Positions 25,651 to 35,006 are shown, numbered from the stretch's first letter. The stretch is 64,000 bases of DNA from Gammaproteobacteria bacterium (GCA_012103475.1 WLWS01000004.1:434001-498000); one strand, 5' to 3'. The notes: generated from the letters alone by a model not told the origin. Made by a program: numbers and translations.

Positions 25651-25940
25651 TCTCCCGCTACCTTCAGTTGATATGAGTTACCGTCCGAAGGAGCAATAAA
25701 TTCATCGTCGAAACTATTTTTGTTTTTGCGTTTAGCATTTTTCATACTAAACGTAACTTTCTTATTTCCCGATCTATGCATAGTACCAACTCGCAAGATA
25801 TGATTGCCATTATCACAAGTAGCAACCTTTACCCACTCTCCTGGGATTAACTGCACTTGCGGATCATCATCCGTCACTAATCGACATGCAACGGTTACAC
25901 CTTCACTATCTTTATTTTGTTGTATATATACCTTTGTCAT
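25647..25940 (-). CDS. Small hypothetical protein
   Basis: The 97-residue protein starts at the ATG at 25940, with GGAGGAAAGGAA directly upstream; a longer frame from 25991 would cover that site. It looks like a small beta-rich domain (VTVACRLVTDDDPQ, GEWVKVATCDNGNHIL) without signal peptide or membrane segment. It is the first gene of a two-gene operon with the barrel-like protein, joined by an ATGA overlap. I do not recognise it. Confidence 0.6.
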   Translation of the reverse strand: MTKVYIQQNKDSEGVTVACRLVTDDDPQVQLIPGEWVKVATCDNGNHILRVGTMHRSGNKKVTFSMKNAKRKNKNSFDDEFIAPSDGNSYQLKVAGE

Positions 25941-26158
25941 TTCCTTTCCTCCAGTGTCGCCAAATAAGAATTTGTCGATTCTGTTCGTCAATTGAATTCC
26001 TTTGTCTAGGAATATCCAACCATCCTTCGCTTGGTATTAGTAGATAAGTGTGATGAATGAATATTTCCTCCCACCAATTTTAAAAAATACAAGTGAGAGA
26101 ATTAGTATTTACTTATCACTTCTGTTTGTAGGTTAAAAATGTGAACAAGGAGAAGTTA

Positions 26159-27997
26159 ATGTCGGCTAAATCGAAAGTGCAAAAATCAATGAGAGCGGCT
26201 AGAAACCGTGTTAAAAACATCCAGGCGGATGTGCCTGACTCCCGAGACTGGTTATATCAGCCTGCGTTAATCAAGTTGCCACCTGCTATGGGTATTCCAG
26301 ATGACTTGCATATTCTCGATCAAGGCTATGAAGGTGCATGTACTGGCTTCTCAATTGCAGGAGTTATCAACACCCTGAACATTCGTCGCGATAATCCCGA
26401 GAAAGTTAGCGCTCGCATGTTATATGAAATGGCGAAGCGTCATGATGAATGGCCCGGGGAAGATTACGATGGTTCCAGCTTGCGTGGTGCTATTCACGGT
26501 TGGAAGAATATGGGTGTGTGTTCTGAGTCTGCGTGGCCTTACAGAGCAACATCGCCGAGTTATCTGACAATAAAAAGGGCTAAAGACGCGCGCAGAAATA
26601 CTATTGGCGCTTACTACCGAGTTCGCCCCAATATCGCTGATTTCCATGCTGCACTTAACGAGACAGGAGCTATTGCTGTCTCTGCTTTGGTACATAAGGG
26701 TTGGGATAACCCGGTAAACGGTCTCATCAAGTTCAGAAAAACGAATAATGGTGGTCATGCATTTACAATTGTTGGCTATAACAAGGAAGGTTTCTGGATC
26801 CAGAATTCCTGGGGTTCAGGTTGGGGTGACAATGGTATCGCTTTGTGGACCTATGAAGACTGGATAAAGAATGTCATGGATGCCTGGGTGTTTCGTCTAG
26901 CCTTGCCGACGCCGCAGATATTTGGCTTGAAACCCGAGTCCTCTAGCCTAGTTAATGAATCCGATGCAACTGAAAAGAAAAAGCCGACTGTAGACAGGGC
27001 TACTATTGCTGGCCACTTTGTTCATGTTGATGATGGTCATTTTCACGATAGCGGTCGCTACTGGAGTAATGAGAAGGATGTTGCTCAGACTGCCGGGCAC
27101 GTGGCTACGAGTCCTGATTACAAACACTTACTTATCTATGCGCATGGCGGATTGAATTCGCCAAAAGACTCAGCTCGACGCATTGCTGCGATGAAAGATG
27201 GTTTCAAACGTAATGGTATCTATCCTTATCACATCATGTACGACACTGGTTTGGCGGAGGAGCTGAAGGACCTTATATTTCGTAAAGGCAAGGTCTCAGA
27301 TGGACGTGTAGGAGGTTTTAGTGATCTGTCTGATCGTTTTCTCGAAGGCTTGCTTCGCTTGCCTGGCACTCTGGTATGGAATGAGATGAAAGCAGATGCG
27401 GAAGATGCTTTCAAAACCCAGGGTGCCGGAAAAGTCTCACTTGATTTGTTTATCGATCACTTACGAAAAGCTTCTGCAATTAATAAAAAGATTCACCTTG
27501 CAGGTCACAGTACCGGGGCAATTTTACTGGGTCATCTGTTGAAAAGTATGAGTAGAACGAACATCAAAGTTGAAAGCTGTAGCCTTATGGCACCAGCCTG
27601 CAGAGTGGACTTATATAACTCTCACTATCTACCTGTGCTACAGGGAAAAACCAAGGTTAAGCTTAAGGAATTGCAAATATTTAACCTGCGGAACGAGCTT
27701 GAAAAGGACGACAATGTAGCTAAGGCATATCGGAAATCTTTGCTTTATCTGGTTTCAAACGCCTTTGAACCGAGTCGTGGTTATCCTTTACTCGGCATGG
27801 AACGATTCGTCTCGCAAGTTACCAGGGCGAAAGGAATGCCTCTATTTCGTTATTCTAACGGGACTTCAGGTAACGTCACTCGTAGCAAGAGTCATGGCGG
27901 GTTCGACAATGATCCTTTTACCATGAACTATATTCTCAAAACCATCTTAGGTAAGGCTGCAACGAAACCTTTTACGAAAAGGGAACTTAAGTTTTAA
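26159..27997 (+). CDS. Papain-like C1 peptidase fused to an alpha/beta hydrolase
   Basis: The 612-residue protein has two enzymatic halves. The first (about 25-255) is a C1A peptidase: DQGYEGACTGFS (oxyanion Gln55, nucleophile Cys61), NNGGHAFTIVGYN (His) and IQNSWGSGWGDNG (Asn). The second (about 300-600) is an alpha/beta hydrolase-like domain: LLIYAHGGLNSPKDS (oxyanion HGG) and HLAGHSTGAILLGHLL (nucleophile Ser in GHSTG). No signal peptide is seen; the N-terminus is basic. The start at 26159 has AAGGAG six bases upstream. It is divergent from the barrel-like pair and stands just before the ECF/CHAT operon. Substrates are unknown. Confidence 0.82.
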   Translation: MSAKSKVQKSMRAARNRVKNIQADVPDSRDWLYQPALIKLPPAMGIPDDLHILDQGYEGACTGFSIAGVINTLNIRRDNPEKVSARMLYEMAKRHDEWPGEDYDGSSLRGAIHGWKNMGVCSESAWPYRATSPSYLTIKRAKDARRNTIGAYYRVRPNIADFHAALNETGAIAVSALVHKGWDNPVNGLIKFRKTNNGGHAFTIVGYNKEGFWIQNSWGSGWGDNGIALWTYEDWIKNVMDAWVFRLALPTPQIFGLKPESSSLVNESDATEKKKPTVDRATIAGHFVHVDDGHFHDSGRYWSNEKDVAQTAGHVATSPDYKHLLIYAHGGLNSPKDSARRIAAMKDGFKRNGIYPYHIMYDTGLAEELKDLIFRKGKVSDGRVGGFSDLSDRFLEGLLRLPGTLVWNEMKADAEDAFKTQGAGKVSLDLFIDHLRKASAINKKIHLAGHSTGAILLGHLLKSMSRTNIKVESCSLMAPACRVDLYNSHYLPVLQGKTKVKLKELQIFNLRNELEKDDNVAKAYRKSLLYLVSNAFEPSRGYPLLGMERFVSQVTRAKGMPLFRYSNGTSGNVTRSKSHGGFDNDPFTMNYILKTILGKAATKPFTKRELKF

Positions 27998-28059
27998 TCA
28001 GGTTAAATGCAAATTTAATTAGCTTGACCATGACCAACAACGATTAGCGATGTATGGAT

Positions 28060-28101
28060 GATATCGAACTATTGTGCGTCAAAAACCAATAGTTTGATAT
28101 C
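28060..28101. terminator. Large inverted repeat, possible terminator
   Basis: GATATCGAACTATTG (28060-28074) and CAATAGTTTGATATC (28087-28101) pair at 14 of 15 positions around a 12-base loop, 60 bases after the papain-hydrolase stop. There is no T-tract, so a factor-binding site is the alternative. The rest of the 275-base gap up to the sigma-factor gene shows nothing else. Confidence 0.45.
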
Positions 28102-28272
28102 AGACCGCCTGAAAATACGTCTCTCCTTGCAAGCCCAATCGCTTTAAGACTATCATTCATGATTCTTCCCGGAGTTGTGGGCTTCAGGGACACCAGACGA
28201 TAGCTGATTCTTTGCTCGAATATCGTAGCGATATTAAATAATTAGAATAACAAGGGATTCCAAACAACTACT

Positions 28273-29115
28273 ATGTTTGTGGGGAGCGTCTTAGCGCATG
28301 GGGAAAAGAACGGAATAGCTGATCAGGAACTCTCACCTGAAGTCCTGATTCAACAAGTTGGCCAGGGTAAGCGACTGGCTGAAGAACAGCTCGTGTCAAA
28401 ATATTGGCGTGGCCTCTATTTTATTCTCCAGCGCCGCACTAATGATCCGGAGCTTGCGGCAGACCTGGCGCAAGATACTTTCATCATAGTTATCAAAAAG
28501 GCTCGAAGTGGTGAAATTACCAATCCCGCCGCCATCGTTTCATTTATTCGACAAACAGGCATCAACCTCATGATTGCTCACTTTCGTAAAGAGACCAGAC
28601 AAGCAACGGATCCTGATAGTCAAATGGATTTGCATATTGCGGATCAGAGCCCCGGGCTATTTCAGAAACTTCAATCCGAGCAGTCCTTCGAGCTGGTGTT
28701 ACAACTACTGGAAGAGATGAAAGTTGAGAGAGATCGTGAAATTATAAAGTCATATTTCCTTTATGAACAAGAAAAGTCAGCTATTTGCAACGCGCTGGAT
28801 TTATCACCAGAACATTTCGACCGAGTACTTCATCGCGCGAGAAATCGTCTAAAACAATTAATAATATTCAAACTGGGTAGTAATAATGAAAGCATTGAAC
28901 GAGAGGGTCTTGCCAACGTTATTATTTTGATATTGATGATCAGTATTATCGTTCTATCCTCCCATAAAGCTCCCTTATCAAAAAATTATTCAAAGTCAGT
29001 GAGAGATATTAGGCTCCCGCATCACTTTACTAGCGTGACATCGAATTATGGACGATGTTTCAACTCGGGGGAGGAATACGAATTACATTCCAATGACCAG
29101 TTGAGATTTGTGTAA
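28273..29115 (+). CDS. ECF-type RNA polymerase sigma factor with C-terminal membrane tail
   Basis: The 280-residue protein has sigma region 2 (about 35-110, AADLAQDTFIIVIKKA, FIRQTGINLMIAHFRKE) and region 4 (about 155-200, DREIIKSYFL, LSPEHFDRVLHRARNRLKQ). After region 4 it continues with about 65 residues including a hydrophobic stretch NVIILILMISIIVLSS, which would insert into a membrane; most ECF factors end near 190 residues. The other two frames of the tail are blocked by stops, so the tail is genuine as read. The gene ends in TAA directly followed by the ATG of the anti-sigma gene. It probably drives its own operon and perhaps the papain gene. Confidence 0.8.
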   Translation: MFVGSVLAHGEKNGIADQELSPEVLIQQVGQGKRLAEEQLVSKYWRGLYFILQRRTNDPELAADLAQDTFIIVIKKARSGEITNPAAIVSFIRQTGINLMIAHFRKETRQATDPDSQMDLHIADQSPGLFQKLQSEQSFELVLQLLEEMKVERDREIIKSYFLYEQEKSAICNALDLSPEHFDRVLHRARNRLKQLIIFKLGSNNESIEREGLANVIILILMISIIVLSSHKAPLSKNYSKSVRDIRLPHHFTSVTSNYGRCFNSGEEYELHSNDQLRFV

Positions 29116-29763
29116 ATGGATAAGACCTATATAGAAGAGCACGATATTGGAGGTAAGTACCTTCGTGGTGAGCTCGTGCCAGAAGAGAGCAGTGCATTTG
29201 AAGAGTATTTGATGGAAGACGGAGATATGCTTGAGCAACTCGAGCTTGACTCAGTTATTTTTAAACACTCTACAAGAGCATTTGAAGAAATTAATAAAAA
29301 ACAAAAAAACAAAAAATGGCGTGGATTTTTTCAAATTGCAAGTGGGATGGCTGCAGGTGCATTACTGATGACCCTAATATCTCCTTTATTCCTGACCGAG
29401 AAGGATATGTTTGATTCATACGGAATCGCGCAGATTGAATATTTTGATGAGTTAAGAAATATTGACTCAGAAACTGTTCAAACCAGAAACATTCTGCTTG
29501 AAAGTGAAACCCAACGACTGATTTTATCTATTGATACCGGGGAGATTAGTGATTCACTTTACGATGTCATCATCAGTAGTGAGTCTGGTAGAAATGAATC
29601 CAGAATCAGTATCAAAAATATTTCCGGTTCCGAAACAGGTGAATTAATTATTGATATTCCGGTTGAGGTGATTAGCGAAGATATATACGCGCTTAATATT
29701 TATAGAAGTGGTACGAGAGTACTGTCAAAAGGCTATATTCTTAATTTCGATAGCAACAAATAG
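29116..29763 (+). CDS. Membrane-anchored putative anti-sigma factor
   Basis: The 215-residue protein starts with a short helical domain (GGKYLRGELVPEESSAFEEY) shaped like an anti-sigma domain of the zf-HC2 kind but without the His/Cys zinc ligands. A membrane helix follows (IASGMAAGALLMTLISPLFL, about 76-95) and then an external beta-rich domain of about 115 residues. It starts at the base after the sigma factor's stop codon, as is usual for sigma/anti-sigma pairs. The function as partner of the sigma factor is inferred from layout. Confidence 0.65.
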   Translation: MDKTYIEEHDIGGKYLRGELVPEESSAFEEYLMEDGDMLEQLELDSVIFKHSTRAFEEINKKQKNKKWRGFFQIASGMAAGALLMTLISPLFLTEKDMFDSYGIAQIEYFDELRNIDSETVQTRNILLESETQRLILSIDTGEISDSLYDVIISSESGRNESRISIKNISGSETGELIIDIPVEVISEDIYALNIYRSGTRVLSKGYILNFDSNK

Positions 29764-29783
29764 GGAAAAAAGAAGAGATATAA

Positions 29784-31022
29784 ATGGACTTAATATCGGA
29801 TATTACAAACGCCATGAAAGGGTCTTCCAGATTCGGCTCTATCGATGCAGGTTATACCTATATCGGTCAAATGATATCCCACGATATCGTCCCGATAACT
29901 AATCCCATACATAAAACTCGTAATGTGACAAAAGAACTGAACCTTGACAGTCTCTATGGAAATGAGGAAGCGAGGTATTTTGATCATATAGGGGAATTTA
30001 AAACGAATAATGACAAAGACCTAGCTAGACAAGGCGGTGTTGCCCTCATCCCCGAATCTCGAAATGATGAAAATGTTATTATTGCTCAATTGCACCTTCT
30101 TTGGCAGCGTATACACAATAAACTTCTTGATAAGAATAAGTACGCATACAACTGGGCTCATGCTCGTAATCTAACAACATTGTTGTTTCAGCTGATTGTC
30201 GTTGAAGACTTTCTTCGACAGTTACTCAACTATTCAGTGTATAACGAGTATTTTCGAAAAAACAAAACCTACTTATCGTTGGACACAAGTGCTATTCCAT
30301 CAGTATTCTCGCATGCTGCCTTTCGTTTTGGTCATAGTATGACTAGACCTAGTTATAGATTACATGCCGGCCATGTTTCTGGTGTAGGTTTGATTGAACT
30401 TATAAGAGCAAATCAAAAATTACCTGACGATTTTCACATTGACTGGAACATGTTCTTTGGCTGGCCTGGCAGTCGACACGAACAAAATGCCAATTGGATT
30501 GACACCAAAATAGATGAATCGATGTTCGAAATACCCGGTTCTGCTTCTGGTCGAGTGTTCAATATTCCCAAATTGAACTTGATAGCTGGTGTAAAACTTC
30601 AACTTCCTACAGGAATGAAACTTTGTAATAAGTACTTGAAAGGGAAGCGAGGAAAGAAGATTCAAAGACTCTTTAGTCTGATGCCGTTACGTTCAATTAT
30701 TGATAAAGAATTGGCCTCAGTACCTAATTTGGCGATTGATAATATGCCATTGTGGCCTTATCTCCTGCTTGAAGCGAAGAGTGAAGCTAAAGGTAATGGT
30801 CTGGGAGTGCTTGGTAGCTTAATTTGCGCAGAAGTCCTACTTAACTCCATGAAAGATTCCCGTTATTCCATATATAGAGATGGGGAGTATCACTATGATG
30901 AGGTTATTCAACGCCTGGGCAAATTAGGTGAGCATATATCAACAGTAGTGGCCAGAAATGCTGACAAATTAGAGCATAGACGATTTTGTATGAAACTTTT
31001 ACTTGAAACACTTGAACTCTAA
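29784..31022 (+). CDS. Animal-type haem peroxidase
   Basis: The 412-residue protein has the marks of the peroxidase-cyclooxygenase (animal haem peroxidase) superfamily in a compact bacterial form: YIGQMISHDIVP (distal His region, compare GQFIDHD), DSLYG, ESRNDENVIIAQLHLLWQRIHN (catalytic Arg and Asn) and HAAFRFGHSM (proximal His). Such enzymes use hydrogen peroxide to make hypohalous acids or radicals. No signal peptide is visible. It is 20 bases after the anti-sigma gene and 13 bases before the next gene, with purine-rich leader AAAGAAGAGA. Its place between sigma/anti-sigma and the CHAT protease implies a shared role. Confidence 0.85.
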   Translation: MDLISDITNAMKGSSRFGSIDAGYTYIGQMISHDIVPITNPIHKTRNVTKELNLDSLYGNEEARYFDHIGEFKTNNDKDLARQGGVALIPESRNDENVIIAQLHLLWQRIHNKLLDKNKYAYNWAHARNLTTLLFQLIVVEDFLRQLLNYSVYNEYFRKNKTYLSLDTSAIPSVFSHAAFRFGHSMTRPSYRLHAGHVSGVGLIELIRANQKLPDDFHIDWNMFFGWPGSRHEQNANWIDTKIDESMFEIPGSASGRVFNIPKLNLIAGVKLQLPTGMKLCNKYLKGKRGKKIQRLFSLMPLRSIIDKELASVPNLAIDNMPLWPYLLLEAKSEAKGNGLGVLGSLICAEVLLNSMKDSRYSIYRDGEYHYDEVIQRLGKLGEHISTVVARNADKLEHRRFCMKLLLETLEL

Positions 31023-31035
31023 AGGAGAAGAATTA

Positions 31036-31512
31036 ATGTCAAATACATCAATACCAGATAATCTTAAGGGATGGGTGATCGAGTCCGATGAAAATCCGAC
31101 TGAAGTAATGGAACCGTTATTTGTCGACCCACGGGGCGAGGAATTACGCAGCTATCATCCTGATCCTGCTGATTCTTATGAATTACAATTAGTACATGAC
31201 CCTGACGGAGGTGATTTTGCGAAGTCTGTATTGATAGGTGATAATTGGAACGACCAATTGCAACTTGTTGTCAAGGACTTAGAGCTTAGGCCAGTAAAAG
31301 ACGGTGATGAAACTATTATGTTGATTGACACTGCCCCCGCATTTCCAGGCAATTTCAGCGGTTGGAAAGTCACAGAATGGCGGGTATCTAAAACAAAAGA
31401 CGCTAAGGGTGACGATATGTTTATCGAATTTATTATATGGGCCCATCTAAAAGATGCTAGCAGAGATAATATTATTTCATTCTATGGCTGGAGACCGTAT
31501 AAAAAGAAGTAG
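31036..31512 (+). CDS. Hypothetical protein in the peroxidase/CHAT operon
   Basis: The 158-residue protein starts at the ATG at 31036 with AAAGGAGAAG just upstream; an earlier in-frame start overlaps the peroxidase gene. It is a soluble acidic protein with no signal peptide and repeated short beta-like stretches (GNFSGWKVTEWRVSKTK, MFIEFIIWAHL). I recognise no domain. Tight spacing to the peroxidase and CHAT genes makes it a member of the same transcript. Confidence 0.6.
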   Translation: MSNTSIPDNLKGWVIESDENPTEVMEPLFVDPRGEELRSYHPDPADSYELQLVHDPDGGDFAKSVLIGDNWNDQLQLVVKDLELRPVKDGDETIMLIDTAPAFPGNFSGWKVTEWRVSKTKDAKGDDMFIEFIIWAHLKDASRDNIISFYGWRPYKKK

Positions 31513-31514
31513 TA

Positions 31515-34500
31515 ATTCCGTTTTACTTTTCTGTAAAGAGTAAATATCTAAGGTTTAACAGAGTAAAATGGTTCTACTATTGCGTCCTTTTACTATGTTC
31601 TCTCTGCGCTAATGGGCAGGATAAGGTAGAGAATTCTACACGCATATTTAGCATAGTTGCGACTCAAGCTGACCCGCTAGTACTGAAGCTTGAAGGCCTA
31701 TATTCCGACGTCACTTTAGAAGTTCGATCTGGTGAGTCGACTGTCTCCATCCAGAACGGCCCCCAAACGAGCTGGCCAAGTGAGTTTCTTGTACTGGAAA
31801 ATACCGGTCAGTCTAGCGAATACGAAATTGTCGTTTCTTCCAGTCATCCCTTCACGAAGCTGGACTCCCCGGCTCTTAATAGCATTCTGACAACTTCGTC
31901 TAAAGAGATAGATGCTTACAAAAAACTCTATTCCTCTTCCATTTTATGGAACTCACGCTTAGAAGAACAACAAATAGAAGCAACAAAGCTTTTATATGAA
32001 ATTCTTGAGGCAAACCTCGAGAATGACGATTTGTTAGAACAAGTATCACTAATACTTGCTGACATGCTAATACGACTGGAACGATATGATGATGCGATTA
32101 AGTTATTAACAGGACATTATGGAATGAACGCTATTCCAGCTAACTGGAAAGATTCGTCCAATCCAAAGTATCTGCTTTTATTGGGGAGAGCTTATTTCGA
32201 GTCCGGTCGATTTTCTGATTCCCTGACTTCTACCTGCAAATACATAAACACTCTTAATTCGCTATCTCCTCAGACTTTATCACTTAGTGCACAGTTGTAT
32301 TTTGCCAGACTAGAACTAGCTGGTTTCATAGCTGAGACGTCCCGAAATATCAACGAACTTAGCGGTGATGAACGTCTTGAATTTATCGCTCAGTATCTTA
32401 ATCAGTGTGATTCCGTACTCGGGAAAAACACTATAGTCAAAAACTTATTAATTTCCAGCTATTTGAATGAGGATAACTCTCTTATTAACGACGCCATTCT
32501 TATTCTGCAGAACTCTCCCGTAGAAGCTGATATATCAAATATTCCCCAAATTCGTGCGAAGTATCTGGCAACACGCTGGTTTTACGAAAATGCTACCAAC
32601 CAGACAAGTCTCGCTCTTAGTACTGCTCGAGATGCTGTGAATTTATATGAAAACTCTGGGGAGGATGAATATCTTTTTCATCTGTACGGAATTCTGGGGA
32701 CTTCCCTGATAAACCTGAACAAGTATGCTGAAGCCAGGTATTACTTTGCCAGAAAACTGGAGATTGCAAAAAGATATTATCCAATATACGCACAATCTGA
32801 TGCCTATTTTTCTCTGGGCTTTACATATCAAAAACTGGGCGAATATGCTGCGGCCAGAAGGTACTTTGAACGGGCTCTTTCTATTGATTCCAGCAAAGAA
32901 AAAAATGAATTTGGTGACAGTAAGGAATGTCCTTATAACTCAATATATTCAGCTCAATCTCTTATCAATATTGGTAGCCTGGATAGAACAATCGGTAACA
33001 GTGAAAGAGCATTGCAAGAACATCAATGTGCGCTGGAGATACTCAAAGGGAGCAATGAATACTATGAGATCTACGCGTATCTTGAACTTGCTCTTGATTA
33101 CCTTGTTATCGGTGATGATGCTCAGGCTAAGTTCTTCGCAGAACTTGCATTGTCTGATGAACGCATTCTTTCTCAACAAAAACTGGATGGCTTGATTACA
33201 TTGCTACAGGTTGCTGTTAATAACAAAGACATTGCCAAAAGTATGGCGTATGTAGAACAAATTGACCACGAACTCAATGTAAATAGCGAAACCGAAAAAG
33301 ATGCAACATTTAGCTCACGCCGAATTCAAAAATACGCATTACTAATCAAACTTATCCGGGTAACAGCTGTAGATTCCGGTATCGATGATTACGCCGATAG
33401 AGCATTTACAATCTTACAGGATGCCAAGCAAAGCCTTCGGTTCGAAGACTCATGGGCCTGGCTCGCGGCTCAACAGCACCTTTTAAACGAATATATTTAT
33501 GCATTATTTGTTCTGAATGATAATGCCGATAATGCTAATTATCAGAAAATATTTAGTGTGTTGGAAAGGTTCTCTACCGCCAATTTCTCAGAACACAAGT
33601 ATATGAATTCAATATGTGACTTCAGGAACGAAGCTCGAGGTAATTCTAATTCATATTGTGAAAATCTATTTCGTGCTACTGAAACTGTCGCATTTTCAGA
33701 AAAAGAAAAAAAGAAAGATGCAATTACAGAACTGGATTCTGTCAGCAATTCTGTTGATGCTCAAATGATGTTTGAAGCATCATTGAAAGATCACGTCAAT
33801 TCGTCCCCACCCTTACTGAATATTTTACAGTTACAAAAGAACATGCGTAATGAAGATATTTTTATTCGCTGCTTTGTAAATGAATCGGCAAGTTTATCTA
33901 TCGTTATAACAAAAGATGAATGGTATCTGAGAAATCTCCCTTCTCATAGGGAATTGGAGAAGGCTTTCAACATGCTGGACGCAGACATATCGAACAACAA
34001 TATCGCAGCCGGAATGAAGAAAACTTTACTCAATCAACTGTTACCACTCAAGCACCTTAGAAAAGAAGAACTGTCAAAATTGATAATTGTCACAGACAAT
34101 ATATTGCACCGCATTCCGTTTTCCGCATTAAATATCGCCAATACTAATGAACCGTATAAACCTCTAGCAGAAAAACTACGAATTGTCAGAGCCCCGGCAG
34201 CCAGTATTTACTTCTCCGGGCCAATTGCTGTAAATGACCTTACTTCCAGTGAACTGGATATTGCTATATTCGCAGACCCTGCTTTTAGCTCTAATCCGCA
34301 ACTGTCTCTGAACGAAACACCTGCGTCTTCCTCTAACTTTCGCTCGTGGGAGAGATCTCTGACCAGGTTGCCGTTTACTGCCTCAGAAGCAGAAAATATT
34401 TCTAACTTGTTTTCTCACCTTGGGCACAATCTTCAGGTATCCACAGGTCTGAATGCCACAAGCGAATGGTTAATGAAAGACGAAACTCGTAATGCAAAAA

Positions 34501-34964
34501 TTCTTCATATTGCGACTCACGGCTATTTTGACCACGAATATCCCGAGCTTGTTGGTATAGCCACCTCTATAGATAGCGCCAGCGCAGTTGCGCCCGGTTT
34601 CTTGTCACTCTCTGAACTACTGAGTGCACCTTTTCATTCCAGACTAATCATCGTCAGTGGCTGTGAAACGATGCTTGGTAAAAACTACAGTAGCGTTGGT
34701 ACAAAAAGTATGACAGCCGGACTCCTGTCAAGGGGAGCTGGTTCTGTGATCGGGACCTTGTGGAAAATTGCCGATCGTCCAACCTCTATATTTATGAAAT
34801 ACTTTTACGAAGCACTCAAGGATAATGGTGGCGACAGCTCAAAAGCTTTATACAGGGCGAGGAATAAAATGGCCTCTACAGGTCGATACAAAGACCCAAT
34901 TTACTGGGCAGGGTTTGTTCTAACGTCTTCCAATGATAGTTTTGTACGAAACGTGTTTAATTAG
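31515..34964 (+). CDS. Exported TPR-CHAT protease, start uncertain
   Basis: The C-terminal third is a CHAT (caspase-like) peptidase: HIATHGYFDHEYPEL (catalytic His) and IIVSGCETMLG (catalytic Cys), then GAGSVIGTLWKI and a YWAGFVL ending. Before it lie TPR repeats (about 600 residues). The frame is open well upstream of the first TTG at 32031 and encodes a signal-peptide-like segment (WFYYCVLLLCSLCANGQ) and a beta-domain. No ATG, GTG or TTG exists there. An ATT at 31515, three bases after the previous stop, is the only simple start I can suggest; a frame error near the ATG at 31568 is the alternative. It is the last gene of the ECF operon and is probably periplasmic. Confidence 0.8.
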   Translation: MPFYFSVKSKYLRFNRVKWFYYCVLLLCSLCANGQDKVENSTRIFSIVATQADPLVLKLEGLYSDVTLEVRSGESTVSIQNGPQTSWPSEFLVLENTGQSSEYEIVVSSSHPFTKLDSPALNSILTTSSKEIDAYKKLYSSSILWNSRLEEQQIEATKLLYEILEANLENDDLLEQVSLILADMLIRLERYDDAIKLLTGHYGMNAIPANWKDSSNPKYLLLLGRAYFESGRFSDSLTSTCKYINTLNSLSPQTLSLSAQLYFARLELAGFIAETSRNINELSGDERLEFIAQYLNQCDSVLGKNTIVKNLLISSYLNEDNSLINDAILILQNSPVEADISNIPQIRAKYLATRWFYENATNQTSLALSTARDAVNLYENSGEDEYLFHLYGILGTSLINLNKYAEARYYFARKLEIAKRYYPIYAQSDAYFSLGFTYQKLGEYAAARRYFERALSIDSSKEKNEFGDSKECPYNSIYSAQSLINIGSLDRTIGNSERALQEHQCALEILKGSNEYYEIYAYLELALDYLVIGDDAQAKFFAELALSDERILSQQKLDGLITLLQVAVNNKDIAKSMAYVEQIDHELNVNSETEKDATFSSRRIQKYALLIKLIRVTAVDSGIDDYADRAFTILQDAKQSLRFEDSWAWLAAQQHLLNEYIYALFVLNDNADNANYQKIFSVLERFSTANFSEHKYMNSICDFRNEARGNSNSYCENLFRATETVAFSEKEKKKDAITELDSVSNSVDAQMMFEASLKDHVNSSPPLLNILQLQKNMRNEDIFIRCFVNESASLSIVITKDEWYLRNLPSHRELEKAFNMLDADISNNNIAAGMKKTLLNQLLPLKHLRKEELSKLIIVTDNILHRIPFSALNIANTNEPYKPLAEKLRIVRAPAASIYFSGPIAVNDLTSSELDIAIFADPAFSSNPQLSLNETPASSSNFRSWERSLTRLPFTASEAENISNLFSHLGHNLQVSTGLNATSEWLMKDETRNAKILHIATHGYFDHEYPELVGIATSIDSASAVAPGFLSLSELLSAPFHSRLIIVSGCETMLGKNYSSVGTKSMTAGLLSRGAGSVIGTLWKIADRPTSIFMKYFYEALKDNGGDSSKALYRARNKMASTGRYKDPIYWAGFVLTSSNDSFVRNVFN

Positions 34965-34989
34965 TCCCATTCCGAAAAAACCTTCGTCG

Positions 34990-35006
34990 AAGTCAGATTG
35001 TGACTT
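34990..35006 (+). other. Small hairpin in the leader of the 35 kb hydrolase gene
   Basis: AAGTCA and TGACTT pair around GATTG, 57 bases upstream of the hydrolase ATG. A longer imperfect repeat AGTCCCA/TGGGACT encloses it. Without a T-tract it could be part of a structured leader. Confidence 0.35.

Noticed and set aside
32031..34964. TTG at 32031 as the true CHAT start
   Set aside because: It would discard an upstream frame that encodes a signal-peptide-like segment and beta-rich domain with no stop.
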